Below, in pieces: positions 54,628 to 64,000 of a stretch of 64,000 bases of DNA. Positions within the stretch are counted from its first letter, which is position 1; each line of letters starts with the position of its first letter. Below the pieces are notes generated by a model. It was not told where the DNA came from, ran no database searches, and worked only from the letters and a program-made list of their open reading frames with translations. Origin of the DNA: Lucinisca nassula. Taxonomy: Eukaryota > Mollusca > Bivalvia > Lucinida > Lucinidae. A program made the position numbers and the translations under genes. Location of the stretch: NCBI GenBank assembly GCA_963580285.1, contig OY757011.1, forward strand, positions 167,987,406 to 168,051,405. Reading direction: 5' to 3'.

Positions 54628-55020
54628 GCTGGTAGACTAAAGAAGAAACCTTGAGATACCTTCATGCGAGAAATCATATACGTCTAGCTCTATTAGTTGC
54701 CTGTGTCGACTCGACTGAACCTTGTCTTGTCACCGTGACTTAAGTGAGTACCCCTTTCTGATAAACCAGTTCATGAGAAAAGGCTTTCCTTAGGGAATTC
54801 TCCTCAGGAGCAGATTTTTTTGCAGTAACTAATATCTACGTAGGGCTGGCTAATCGGAGCTGAATAGTTAATCGATTATCAGCCCTGTCATTGCGATCGA
54901 TAATCGATTAGTAATCGCTAAGGTTTTTGTCATAATTTTACCTGTCTGGCTTTCTGTCCGAGCATGACTCTCACCATATGCTGTACTTTACCATATGTAT
55001 ATTTGAACAGACAGGCCTGA

Positions 55021-55087
55021 GCAAACAGTGTAGACCCAGCTGAGACGCCGCATTCTGTGGCGTCTCATCAGGGTCTGCACTGTTTGC
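55021..55087. repeat. GCAAACAGTG-type hairpin
   Basis: 29-bp arms (GCAAACAGTGTAGACCC outer, GAGACGCC inner), 9-nt loop; the same internal hairpin type as in the TTAA MITEs. Confidence 0.8.
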
Positions 55088-55257
55088 CACTCATACAGCT
55101 ATTTTAGGCATAACTTTGGGTAGTAAATTGTACCAATCAAGTAATCGATTAAAAGCAAATCAGAAACGATAATCATTTTTGTGGAATTTATTGATCGATT
55201 AATCAATTATACGATTAATCGTGCTAGCCTTAGTAGTAGACCCCTTGTTCAGAGAGA

Positions 55258-55469
55258 TTAACCCTCACCATTTTGAGTGTTTCAATATGCTACATTCCTC
55301 CCTGATTTTCAGCCATTTGTGTAATATGATTTCAATTTTTACCATGGATTCAGAGGCAAAACTGAAAACAGTATAGATCCTGATTAGCTGGCTTTCTAGA
55401 AGTCAGCTGATCTGGATCTATACTGTTAACCAAAAAGCATAAATCTGGGTTCAGCATTGTGAGGGTTAA
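55258..55469. mobile_element. TTAA-type MITE with internal hairpin
   Basis: Ends TTAACCCTCACCATTTTGA and (reverse complement) TTAACCCTCACAATGCTGA. The internal foldback has 'aacagtatagatcctgatta' and 'gctgatctggatctatactg'. Confidence 0.8.
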
Positions 55470-55654
55470 ATTAAAAGTACAAAAACTCATGGAAGTAACT
55501 GTTGTTTCTCTTATATACTGTATCCTGTCAGCTGCAAAGGTTTAGACATGCCTGAACATACTGTATGACCAGTTTCTCTTTGCATGCATGCAGTATTGTC
55601 CATTGTAATCTTTAGGCGAAGAACCACACAGTTTGATCATCTTACTCACATTAT

Positions 55655-57043
55655 GGATTTTAGCGGCTCATAAGTGAGCTAGGCTCGGATGTCAGTTGTC
55701 TGTAGTCTGTCAACATTTTCAAACAACCACTGGGCTGATTAAAGTCAAATTTCATGTGAAGCATCCATGGGATGGGTGAACTCAAGTTTTTTTGCTTGGG
55801 TCCAGGTCATATGACCAGATGGCCGCCATGCCCATAAAAGGTAAAATACCCTTCAAAAATCTTTTCCGAAACCAGTGGGCCATTGTCAAGAAACTTACAA
55901 TGTAGCCTTGGGTACTTAAAACCAGACATAATTTGTTCAATGAGGAAATGAAAATACATGAACATTCAAGGTCATTCCTTGACCTTGGCCAAAGGTCATT
56001 CAGAAAACTTGTTCTTCTCAGAAGCCACTGGGCTATTTGTAACCAAATTTCATTTGAAAGATTTTAGTAACAAGCAAATGAAAATTAATGTATATGAGTT
56101 TGGTCACATGACCGGTGTGGCCACCATACCTATATGTGGTATAAATTTCAGAAACCTTCTTTTCAGACACCTGTGGGCCGATTGCCTTAAAACTTGATTG
56201 TAGCATTGGGGACTCAATGCCATCATAATTTGTTCAAATGATGACTCTGGTTTGACCTTGACCCAGTCTATGTTGAACTCAAATTTGATTACATATACTT
56301 TAGTATGGGGATAAGTGGAAATAGTTAATTTTTCGGAAACTGTTGTTGCTTGTGAACTTTAAATTTATATATATGCAATCAAGTAAATGAGCAAATAAAG
56401 CTACATGCGTAACAAAGGTCAGGGTCACTTCCTGAATTTGGACCATCACCAAGGTCACTCCGATATCGAAATTAAAACTTATGTCTTAAATTGAAGTCAA
56501 ATTTCATATGAAGCTTTTTATGCGATGGAAGAAATGAAAGTTTGTTCAACTGGTCCAGGTCACGTGACCAAGATTGCCACCTTGACCATTATATGGTAAT
56601 AAACCTTCAAAAATCATCTTCTCTTGACCCAGTGGGCCAATTGCCTTGAAACTTAAAATATAGCTTGGGGACTCCAGCCCATCATAATTTGTTTCAAAGT
56701 TTCGGTTGATCTTAACCCATTTTATGCCAGGGTCAAGTTTGTTCACTTCTGCTTTTGTATGAATAAAGTGGAAATGGTTAATTTTTTGAAAACTATTATT
56801 GCCTGTGCTATTATTTTGGTTTATGTAATCAGCTATGCAAGTTAATGAAGCTGCATGAGTACAGAGTACAGAGGTCAAGATTGCTCATTGACCTTGGTTG
56901 TGGATCACTAACATGAATATCACAAGAAGCCTTTATGGGATGGAGGAGTAAAAGTCTGTTCAAATGGTACAAATCCTTTGGAAAACCAAATGGCTGCTCA
57001 CTCAGCACTCAGGTGAGCGGTTCAGGACTATTGTCCTCTGGTT
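55655..57043 (+). mobile_element. Helitron-like element, long repeats
   Basis: 5' 'ttagcggctcataagtgagc'. Repeats with 'ccactgggc', 'caaatttcat', 'gtcacatgacc', 'ccatcataatttgttc'. 3' end CTCAGGTGAGCGG, hairpin AGGACTATTGTCCT and CTGGTTT. Confidence 0.65.
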
Positions 57044-58285
57044 TGGATGTCCATTGACCCAGAGTTGGTTTGACTGTAGTGTATTCTGAATATTTTTGTT
57101 GCACCTGCTTATGTCATGGGGCATAATCCCGCCACATATTATAGGGAGTGTTGTTTTCCGTCCATTCATCAATTTGCCATTGTCAATCTATCAACACTTC
57201 GCAACCCTAGCATCAACCCAAATGTCCAAGTCCATTTCTCAAGAACTACAATCACAGACAAGGCCTTGCCAATCAGGTGTAGGAGGTAGTGGGGTGTGGT
57301 TATTGTTGTCTTCACTGTGTCCATGTTGGAAATTTGGCTTGGCATGGTTCATTTAAAGTGTTTGATTCACTCTTTGCTTAACAGTTTGGACACCATAAGT
57401 ACTTGCCATAATTTTCCTAAAAATTTGACAAATTTATTTCATGATCCAGCAACAAGTCCAAAAGGTGCAGACGGAATGACAAACAGTGTAAACCCTGATC
57501 AGACTGCTCCTTCAGGAACAGTCCAATCTGCATCTTCACTATTTTCATAGGCCTATCTGTCCCAATACTTTGGATCATTATCGTATGATAGAACAATGTG
57601 AGCTTGATCCCAGGGTAGCAGGGACAATTTTGGGAGAAAAAAGCCATGACAGTATAGAACTGAGCATGATTTAAAGATGGATCCTCAAAATTGTATAGCT
57701 AATAAGAAACAATGGTCATTTTTTTCTGCACAATCTATAAAGTATCTACTTTGAACCCAACAATAGTTGTATAAAGAGGTTACATGGTGTTTTATTTCAG
57801 TTCTGTTCTCTCATTTCATAATATTTTATTCCAAATTTTTATATTGATTTCTTGATGTCAGCATTACATCATTTGAAAAAGAAAAGTGCAAAATTGCAGT
57901 GCCAAATTACAAGTTGCTTTGTTTAAATTGGATACTTGAGTTCATCTTTGATAAATGAGTGTGCAAATTAACTTTGTGGGAGGTGATTTGATCAGAGATC
58001 AGAAAACTTGAATAGCATGATAGATCATATTGGCAGATAATTTATGAATTCATCAATGTTTGAAATTTCCCATAAAATCTCTAACAGACACCCAGGTGTT
58101 TTTAAGAATCATCACCATTCATGAGAAGTGGGGGTGGGCAGATGACAGAGGCTACAGTTCCCAGGTAAAGTCATTAATGCAATTTCTTGCATATTGCCGC
58201 CGTCTTGAATTATAAAAAGGAAACTGTGCACTAGTGACGCTAAACCTGTGGAAGTACACTAAGGGAATTCTTAGACTTTTGGTTA
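57044..58285. other. Mostly unrecognised; a hairpin-MITE remnant near 57460-57545
   Basis: 'acaaacagtgtaaaccctga' and 'tcagactgctccttcaggaac' recall the TTAA MITE hairpins but ends are missing. Nothing else identified. Confidence 0.4.
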
Positions 58286-58860
58286 AACCCATTTGGTACC
58301 GGAAACCCCAAAGGGGTAAGTGGCAAACAGTGCAGGCGCAGGTAGATGCCACGGAAGGTGTTTGTCACGCCTTAACCAAAAAACTTAACCTTGGTCATAA
58401 CTTCAAAAGAATTGGCCCTACTCTTTATATGAAACTTCACACACATACTTACCATCACAAGACCTTCATTCTGACAAAGGAGAATAACTTGTGTGTTTGT
58501 CACACCTAAACCAAAAACCTTAACCTCGGTGATAACTTCAAAAGTATTTTGTCTACTCTCATGAAACATCATCCACATAATTACCATCACAAGACCTACA
58601 TCCTGACAAATTGCTTTTGGGTGTGTGTTTGTCAGGCCATACCCAAACAACTTTAACTCTGGTCAAAATTTTAATGGTATTTGTCCTACTCTCATGAAAT
58701 TTCACACACATACTTACATCACAAAAACCTACATTCTGACAAAGGGCCATAACTATATTGCTTATTTTCACTGAATTATCTCCCCTTTTTAAAAAAAAAT
58801 ATCTCCTGTTATTTCATAACCATGGGTAATAGGGCTTTCATGTTTCACATGTGTATTCCT
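58286..58860 (+). mobile_element. MITE fragment followed by a decayed Helitron-like repeat
   Basis: 58286-58352 matches one end of the 52874 MITE ('cccatttggtaccggaaacc', 'ggcaaacagtgcagg'). 58354-58860 holds ~115-150-bp repeats ('aacttaaccttggtcataac', 'cacacatacttaccatcaca', 'cattctgacaaagg') and a tail resembling the 1-651 element ('gtaatagggctttcatgttt'). Confidence 0.5.
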
Positions 58861-59037
58861 TGTGACATTTTCCATTGAAAATCACTTATTAGGGAACACA
58901 AAACGGAGTTTCTTAGCCTTATGGTTTAAGATTTACAGGCCTTTGCAGGGAAGGGGCCTTACATTTCTCCTTTTTTATGCATTCTTTGTTGAAAATCACT
59001 TCCTAGTTTCTTTATTTGTACTCCAAACATCGGCTGA

Positions 59038-59084
59038 GGGTACTCATTAGAAACTCCTCATTCAGACAATTCTAATGAGTACCC
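59038..59084. repeat. 15-bp perfect hairpin beside a hAT element
   Basis: GGGTACTCATTAGAA and TTCTAATGAGTACCC with a 17-nt loop. The right arm overlaps the hAT target duplication. Confidence 0.8.
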
Positions 59085-59089
59085 ATAAC

Positions 59090-60775
59090 CAGGGCTCGGG
59101 AAACTGAAGAATCCAAATCGGTCCGGCCAGATTTCGCTAAAAATTACGGAAATAGCCGATCGGTTTCGGTAATTTCCGTAAACGTCCTTGGCGATTTGCA
59201 ATTTCAAAATGTGTTATTAGCGTAACGAATGATGCACCAATGTTGCTTTTACACTTGTCATGGGCTGCATGATGCTTCCACGCAGAGCTGAATCCAGCCA
59301 GCACACTAGTACTGGTAAACCGCTTAGAGGATCTAAGCCTGTCCAGGAACCGCGGTGCGAGGCTGACCGTCCATTCTAATAAACCCTATTGGTTTCATTG
59401 GGCGACAGGGCTTGAGATGTCATTTCATCTCAATGTCAGGTAAAAGTCCCACAAAATTGGAAGCAACGTCTCCAAAATGACCTTTACAGTGTTGACGGGG
59501 ACGTTATACATCAAATCAAACAAACAAACAAACACTTGTCAACGGATATGAGCACCAGTATCTCGATTATAAACAGCAATTATTGCTCACATCGTTCAGA
59601 GTTCATCTACTTTCATTTTCTACGCCAGATTTCATCTACTTTCATTTTCCTTATATCCGGGTCACTCAGAACCTGAAGATCGCTAAAGGGAAACCACCGA
59701 CGTGGTTGCAGTCACTATATTTTTTTCACTTTTTAAAACCTTTCTCTTATTTCATGCAATTGCTTTGTATACAAATGGCGACCGATGGTCGGAAAATGAC
59801 ATCATACGGTTTCCATTTACACAATACACATAAATGCAGTCAAGGACGTAACACACACACACCTGTTTTATGTCATTGATTTTATTAGAGCGTATTTCTA
59901 AAAAAATCGCTTTGAACGGGTTAAAAAATCCAAAAACCTTTCTTTACTCTCGAACCAAAACATGGCCGAACGAGAGTCATTAAAAATCTTACATGGCCGA
60001 ACCGAGTTTTAAAGAATATAAACACATAATTCAAGAATACACAAGCCTGAAACAAATCGCTTTGTCTACAAATGGTGACCGATATGGAAGCCACTGATCG
60101 GAAAATCACGTCATGCGATTTCATTTTAATTCATTCACCGGTGTAATACACACATGCTTTATGTTATTGGTTTCAATGGAGCGTATTTCTTAAATAAAAA
60201 TATCGTTTAGAATGGATGAAAAAAAAGGCATTTTCTCTCGAAGGCTTAACACGCAATGAAACAGGTGTGTATTGAAAATTGCGTCCTGTGAAAAAAAAAA
60301 AATAAATAAATAAAAATAAAAATTTTATATTCAAATACCGGTTCTATAGTAAGCCATAAATTAATGACTTGTGTAAACAAACTAGCGTATGTCCTGCATT
60401 GATTGACCTAATTTTCTCACCTTGCCAGTTTGCCGATAACGCTTGAGGCCAGTGTTCACGGTTTAATAATTTTGAACCGCAGGGTCAAATTTCGCTGCGA
60501 TAAGATCAAAGAACCCGAAGTGGACTTGTCCGATTTTCATCTAGTTAGATAATGAACCGGTCTAACCCTTGTGCTGTAGGCGTTTTTGTATTCATGCTTG
60601 GATTATCAGTGGCAAATGGTCAGCTTGTTTTTACAACATAATGATTTAGCGAAAATTTTCGAACCAATTTTTTTAAAATGTTATAGAATTATGGACCGAT
60701 TTTTTCATCTTCTTAAGTCAAAATGGAAGCCAAATTCGGTCTGGAACCAGAAAACCGACATTTTCTCGAGCCCTG
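59090..60775. mobile_element. 1686-bp non-autonomous hAT element, 8-bp TSD
   Basis: Ends CAGGGCTCGGGAAA and (reverse complement) CAGGGCTCGAGAAA. Exact CCCATAAC at 59082-59089 and 60776-60783, the hAT signature length. Contains a SINE A and an internal duplication (around 59755-59915 and 60060-60215, sharing 'acaaatgg' and 'gaccgat'). No transposase seen. Confidence 0.9.
59261..59531 (+). mobile_element. SINE A, 5'-truncated, 10-bp TSD
   Basis: Starts 'tgggctgcatgatgcttcca' and ends in CAAA repeats; ACACTTGTCA at 59251-59260 and 59532-59541. Nested in the hAT element. Confidence 0.92.
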
Positions 60776-60783
60776 CCCATAAC

Positions 60784-61177
60784 CTTTGTCATGAAACACA
60801 TCTTATCAAACTTCAAAGTGTATAGGATCATTTCACTAAAATAACCCTCCTACTACTGCCCATCTTCGGGGAGCATACCTCGGATTCACCGATGCTCTTG
60901 TTTTGTTTAGTTATCAAACAACAAATTCGGAAACTTACTGCATTTGATAGGACTAGTCGTTTTTCAATATTCCACAACGGGACTTTTATTAGAGGTTCAT
61001 GTTTTTCAGGAAAATCGCTAGAAAATCTGCAATTTTTGCATCCAAATTGGGGGATTGGCGTTTAATAGAGCATGGGCATCTAATAGAGATTTTGCAGGAG
61101 TTAAAGTATGTGTATCAGTATATTTAAGAATAACCTGTTACCGGCCATAATAAATGAAATTAATGAAATTCATTCGT
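60784..61177. other. No recognised feature
   Basis: AT-rich, no supported gene. Confidence 0.4.
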
Positions 61178-61720
61178 TTTTGCTCACCTGAGCAAAGCTC
61201 ATGGTGAGCTATTGTTATCACTCTGTGTCCCACGTCCGTTGTTGTCCGTCGTCAACAATTAGTTTGTTAGCACTCTAGAGGTCACAGTTTTGACCCAATC
61301 TTGATGAAACTTGCTCAGAATGTTTGCCTCTATGAAATCTAGGTCAAGATTGATAATGCGTCAGTTGGAGTAAAAAACTAGGTCACCAGTTCAAATCACA
61401 GTACTTAAAACATTGTTAACACTCAAGAGGCCACAGTTTTGGTCCAATAAGCATCAAACTTTCTCAGAATGATCATCATAACAATATTTAGGTCAAGTTT
61501 GAATATGGGTCATGTTGAATAAAAAAAAAAGATCAGTAGGTCAAATCATAGAAAGACCTAGTAAACACTCTAGAACTGCAATTTCTGTCCAATCATCATC
61601 AAACTTGCTCAGAATGATCATCTTGACAATATCTAGGTCAAGTTCGAATATGGATCATGTCAGTTCAAAAAGTAGTTCAGCAGGTTAAAACATAGAAAAA
61701 AAAAAAAAAAAAAATAGGCC
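61178..61720 (+). mobile_element. Helitron-like element, 5' part
   Basis: 5' 'ttgctcacctgagcaaagct' palindrome and GTCCGTTGTTGTCCGTCGTC. Three repeats as in 28720-29940 ('aaacttgctcagaatgatca', 'atatctaggtcaagttcgaa'). Ends in a poly(A) stretch without a terminal hairpin. Confidence 0.6.
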
Positions 61721-61811
61721 AGGCTGCTTCAATGAAAAAAAAAACATGTTTGTGTTGTTTTTCACAATGTGAAAATAATCATATCTTTTCACAGTGTGAA
61801 AATGCCTTTTT

Positions 61812-62072
61812 TTCTGTTTGTTTGTTTGTATTGGAACAACACTATTTAGGTCATTTTTGAACCGGTCAGTTTACCTATCCACAGTTTTCCTGGTCAGGCT
61901 TATACGTTAGCAGTTAACCAGTACAGTGCACATTCTTTCGTTAGAAACTGACAACTGCCCTCCTTGAATCAGGGGAAGGGAGAGAGTGATCAATCTCCAC
62001 GAAAGAATGTGGCCGACCATGGCAGGTATCGAACCTGCGTCCTCCTTATGCTAACTGACTGAGCTACCAAAT
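61812..62072 (-). mobile_element. tRNA-derived SINE B, near complete
   Basis: On the minus strand the head (62068 to ~62021) reads GGTAGCTCAGTCAGTTAGC, then GGTTCGATACC, a good A/B-box tRNA-like pair. The body has 'ctgattcaaggagggcagtt' and ends in CAAACAAACAAACAG. Confidence 0.85.
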
Positions 62073-62101
62073 ATCAAATACCAGGTAACTGATTGAGAGT
62101 T

Positions 62102-62215
62102 TGTTTGTTTGGTTTGAGGTTCAACATCCCCACCAACACTGTAAAGGTCATTTTGGAGACGTTGCTTCCAATGTTGTGGGACTTTTATCCGACATTGAGA
62201 TGAAATGACATCTCT
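62102..62215 (-). mobile_element. SINE A 3' fragment
   Basis: The last ~110 bp of SINE A in reverse ('caacactgtaaaggtcattt', 'gatgaaatgacatct'). Confidence 0.8.
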
Positions 62216-62895
62216 GATTGAAAGACTTGTTTATTTTATTCAAGTCAAGGCAACAATGGATTTCCTATGAAAGAGAAATAAGTCATTATTGATGGCTGTT
62301 TTTGATTCACAAATGACGCATTTCAGTGTATTAATCAACTTCGACTTGCAACTGTGTAATATTTATGATGAAGAAAAATAACCATTAACTGAATAACTTT
62401 CAAATACCTTACCACTAACTTTACACTGACAAACATAAAATTTTCCATTTCTTTCATGCTTTAAACTGTAATTTTAATGCACTTTCAAAGCATCAGCCGT
62501 CACCACAGAAAACAAAACTTTTTCCATAAGCGGGCTCACAGGGTATAATATTGGGTGTAAACTTAAAGTTTGCTCTTGCAAAATAGCTTGGAATGTCGCT
62601 TTTCAAATTGTTCCCTTGTTATTTGCGTTCAAATAATGTCAGCAGTTGCTAACCTTATCTGGCATCGCCTGTATTCATTACCATATGTCGGCTTTTATGT
62701 GATGTCATCAATGTCTTGGTGACATGGGAACTTGCTTGACATAATCTCTGACACACATTAGTTGCGTATAGCTAATTGACATCAATATACAGAGTGTATA
62801 CATGTTATTTTGCACTGATTCATTAAATTCACAAACAGTGAAATCCAAAAATCGTATCTTCATTGTTTGCAGTGACCGTAGAAAACAAGGTTCTT
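62216..62895. other. No recognised feature
   Basis: AT-rich, nothing identified. Confidence 0.4.
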
Positions 62896-63278
62896 TTAAC
62901 CCATTTGTACTGGATGGAATCTTCCACCTTATATATAGCAAAAGTCCATTAAAAAAAGTTGGATATCAGGTGAGTGAGTTTTAGTTTTACGTCCAACAAA
63001 CAGCTAAGGTCATACAGAGACGGGACCTCGGTTTAAAGACTCATCCGAAAGTCTGGAGAAGCCCGGGATCGATCCTGCGATCCCTGGTTTACCAGGCGAG
63101 TAGCGCAACCACTGCACCACGGAGGCTTCTATTGGATATCAGGTTATATTTTGTTCAAATTTATTTGGATATTGGCTGAACTTTCTGCAGTGGTCAGATG
63201 CTGCATTCTAAGGCATCTGATCTGTGCCTGTACCCTTTGCCAGTTACCCCGTTTTGGGGTTTCTGGTACAAAACGGAG
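62896..63278. mobile_element. TTAA-type MITE (inverse of 52874 family) with SINE C nested
   Basis: Left TTAACCCATTTGTACTGGAT and 'cttatatatagcaaaagtcc'; right 'ccgttttggggtttctggta'. The hairpin region 'cagatgctgcattctaaggc' is partly degraded. Split by SINE C. Confidence 0.7.
62971..63131 (-). mobile_element. tRNA-derived SINE C, 12-bp TSD
   Basis: Minus-strand head 'cctccgtggtgcagtggttg' with a GGATCGATCC-like B-box. Exact TTGGATATCAGG at 62959-62970 and 63132-63143. Confidence 0.92.
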
Positions 63279-63713
63279 GTTGAAGTTGAAGTGATTTGGT
63301 ACAGAAAATTATAAAATATTTAAATTGAAACTTTACATTACTGTAACATAGGGACATTCTTTCCTATCTCAAAAACAGTTGTTTTTTTCTGCCGAAAAAG
63401 TGTGATGTTTTTCTTAGAAATGCCAAAAACATAGGTTGTGTGTGCTCCTTACCCATAAATTATGCCTTGGAGTAGAAATATAAAAAAAATAATGTATACC
63501 CCTGTAAACCCCTGCCAGATTTCTCTATACATGTATAAAGTGGGGTTTAAAGTGCTATTCATTACACAGACATCATGATGATGAACAGAAACAAGGGTTT
63601 GACAATTCATGTTAAATGTCCACTAGGCTGAGGATTCCCATTCAATGTAAAGACTTACTTATTTTTGAAACAAATATGGAAACAATGTCTGCTTTGATTT
63701 TGCTGAGCACATT

Positions 63714-63765
63714 AACCCATGTCCTGCTGAATGAATTAAATTGTCACATACTTTTCTGATGTCAA
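63714..63765. mobile_element. TTAA-type MITE end fragment
   Basis: TTAACCCATGTCCTGCTGAA followed by 'tgaattaaattgtc', matching the 8871/53788 family; interrupted by a SINE B. Confidence 0.6.
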
Positions 63766-63768
63766 CCT

Positions 63769-64000
63769 CTGTAGCTCAGTCAGTTGTGCATTTGACTGGT
63801 GATCAGGAGGTCTGACTGGTGATCAGGAGGACGCGGGTTCAAAACCTGCCAGGTCGGCAACATTCTTTTGTGTATTGATCATGAAATCTTTTCTTCGGTC
63901 ATTCTCTCCCTTTAATACGCTGATTCAAGAAGGGCAGTTGTCAGTTTCTGGCAAAAGAAAATGTGCACTGTACTGGTTAACTGTTTAGGTATAAGCCTGC
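63769..64000 (+). mobile_element. tRNA-derived SINE B, runs off the window
   Basis: Head 'ctctgtagctcagtcagttg' and GGTTCAAAACC (B-box-like). An ~18-20-bp tandem duplication (TGACTGGTGATCAGGAGG twice, 63794-63831) enlarges the anticodon-arm region. Body as in the other SINE B copies. The 3' tail is outside. Confidence 0.85.

Noticed and set aside
62021..62068. Possible functional tRNA gene
   Set aside because: The tRNA-like sequence continues into a SINE B body and ends in a CAAA tail; no complete cloverleaf with acceptor stem was found.

Overview
This is a eukaryotic, repeat-dominated stretch of DNA, most consistent with a bivalve mollusc. That assignment is an inference. It rests on long introns with consensus splice sites, several SINE families with target-site duplications, pearl/Helitron-like elements with 145-170 bp internal tandem repeats and GTCCGTCGTCC tracts, and a reverse-transcriptase family I associate with bivalve genomes. 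Nothing looks bacterial: no operons, ribosome binding sites or CRISPR. Nearly all short ORFs are chance frames inside repeats.

Two host genes are supported. The 3' part of a METTL22-like methyltransferase gene runs on the plus strand as three exons (3259-3358, 8605-8773, 10703-10741) with compatible intron phases and the family C-terminus ending ELWLIEAVFAGT. Its earlier exons probably lie left of the window. The first coding exon of a QRICH2/C16orf96-like (DUF4795) gene lies at 43049-43528, with an X-box-like RFX motif about 340 bp upstream; its later exons were not found.

The rest is nested mobile DNA. Left third (1-23300): Helitron-like tandem-repeat elements, copies of an RT-encoding retroelement, SINEs and MITEs; 18828-22312 is a three-level nest. 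Middle (23300-43000): SINEs with 10-14 bp duplications, a dead mariner broken by a retroelement fragment, a solo LTR inside a Helitron-like element, and two tandem arrays of a 383-bp satellite. Right third (43500-64000): hAT-like elements with intact ends. These are a 156-bp MITE, two copies of a ~770-bp family, a 2965-bp element carrying subterminal repeats and a 69-bp minisatellite inside a LINE, and a 1686-bp element with an 8-bp duplication. TTAA-flanked hairpin MITEs and more Helitron-like DNA fill the remainder.

The most exciting system is the 383-bp satellite at 32041-32980 and 35075-35600. Its minus strand encodes a type I hammerhead ribozyme in every monomer, with a complete CTGATGA/GAAA core, matched stems I and II, a very short stem III and a GUA cleavage site. 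All three loci of this sequence share the same RNA 3' end and have different 5' ends, as expected for retrotransposed multimeric RNA. It is therefore a retrozyme-like element that should produce ~383-nt self-cleaved, possibly circular RNA. I read it by eye; folding and transcript data would be decisive.
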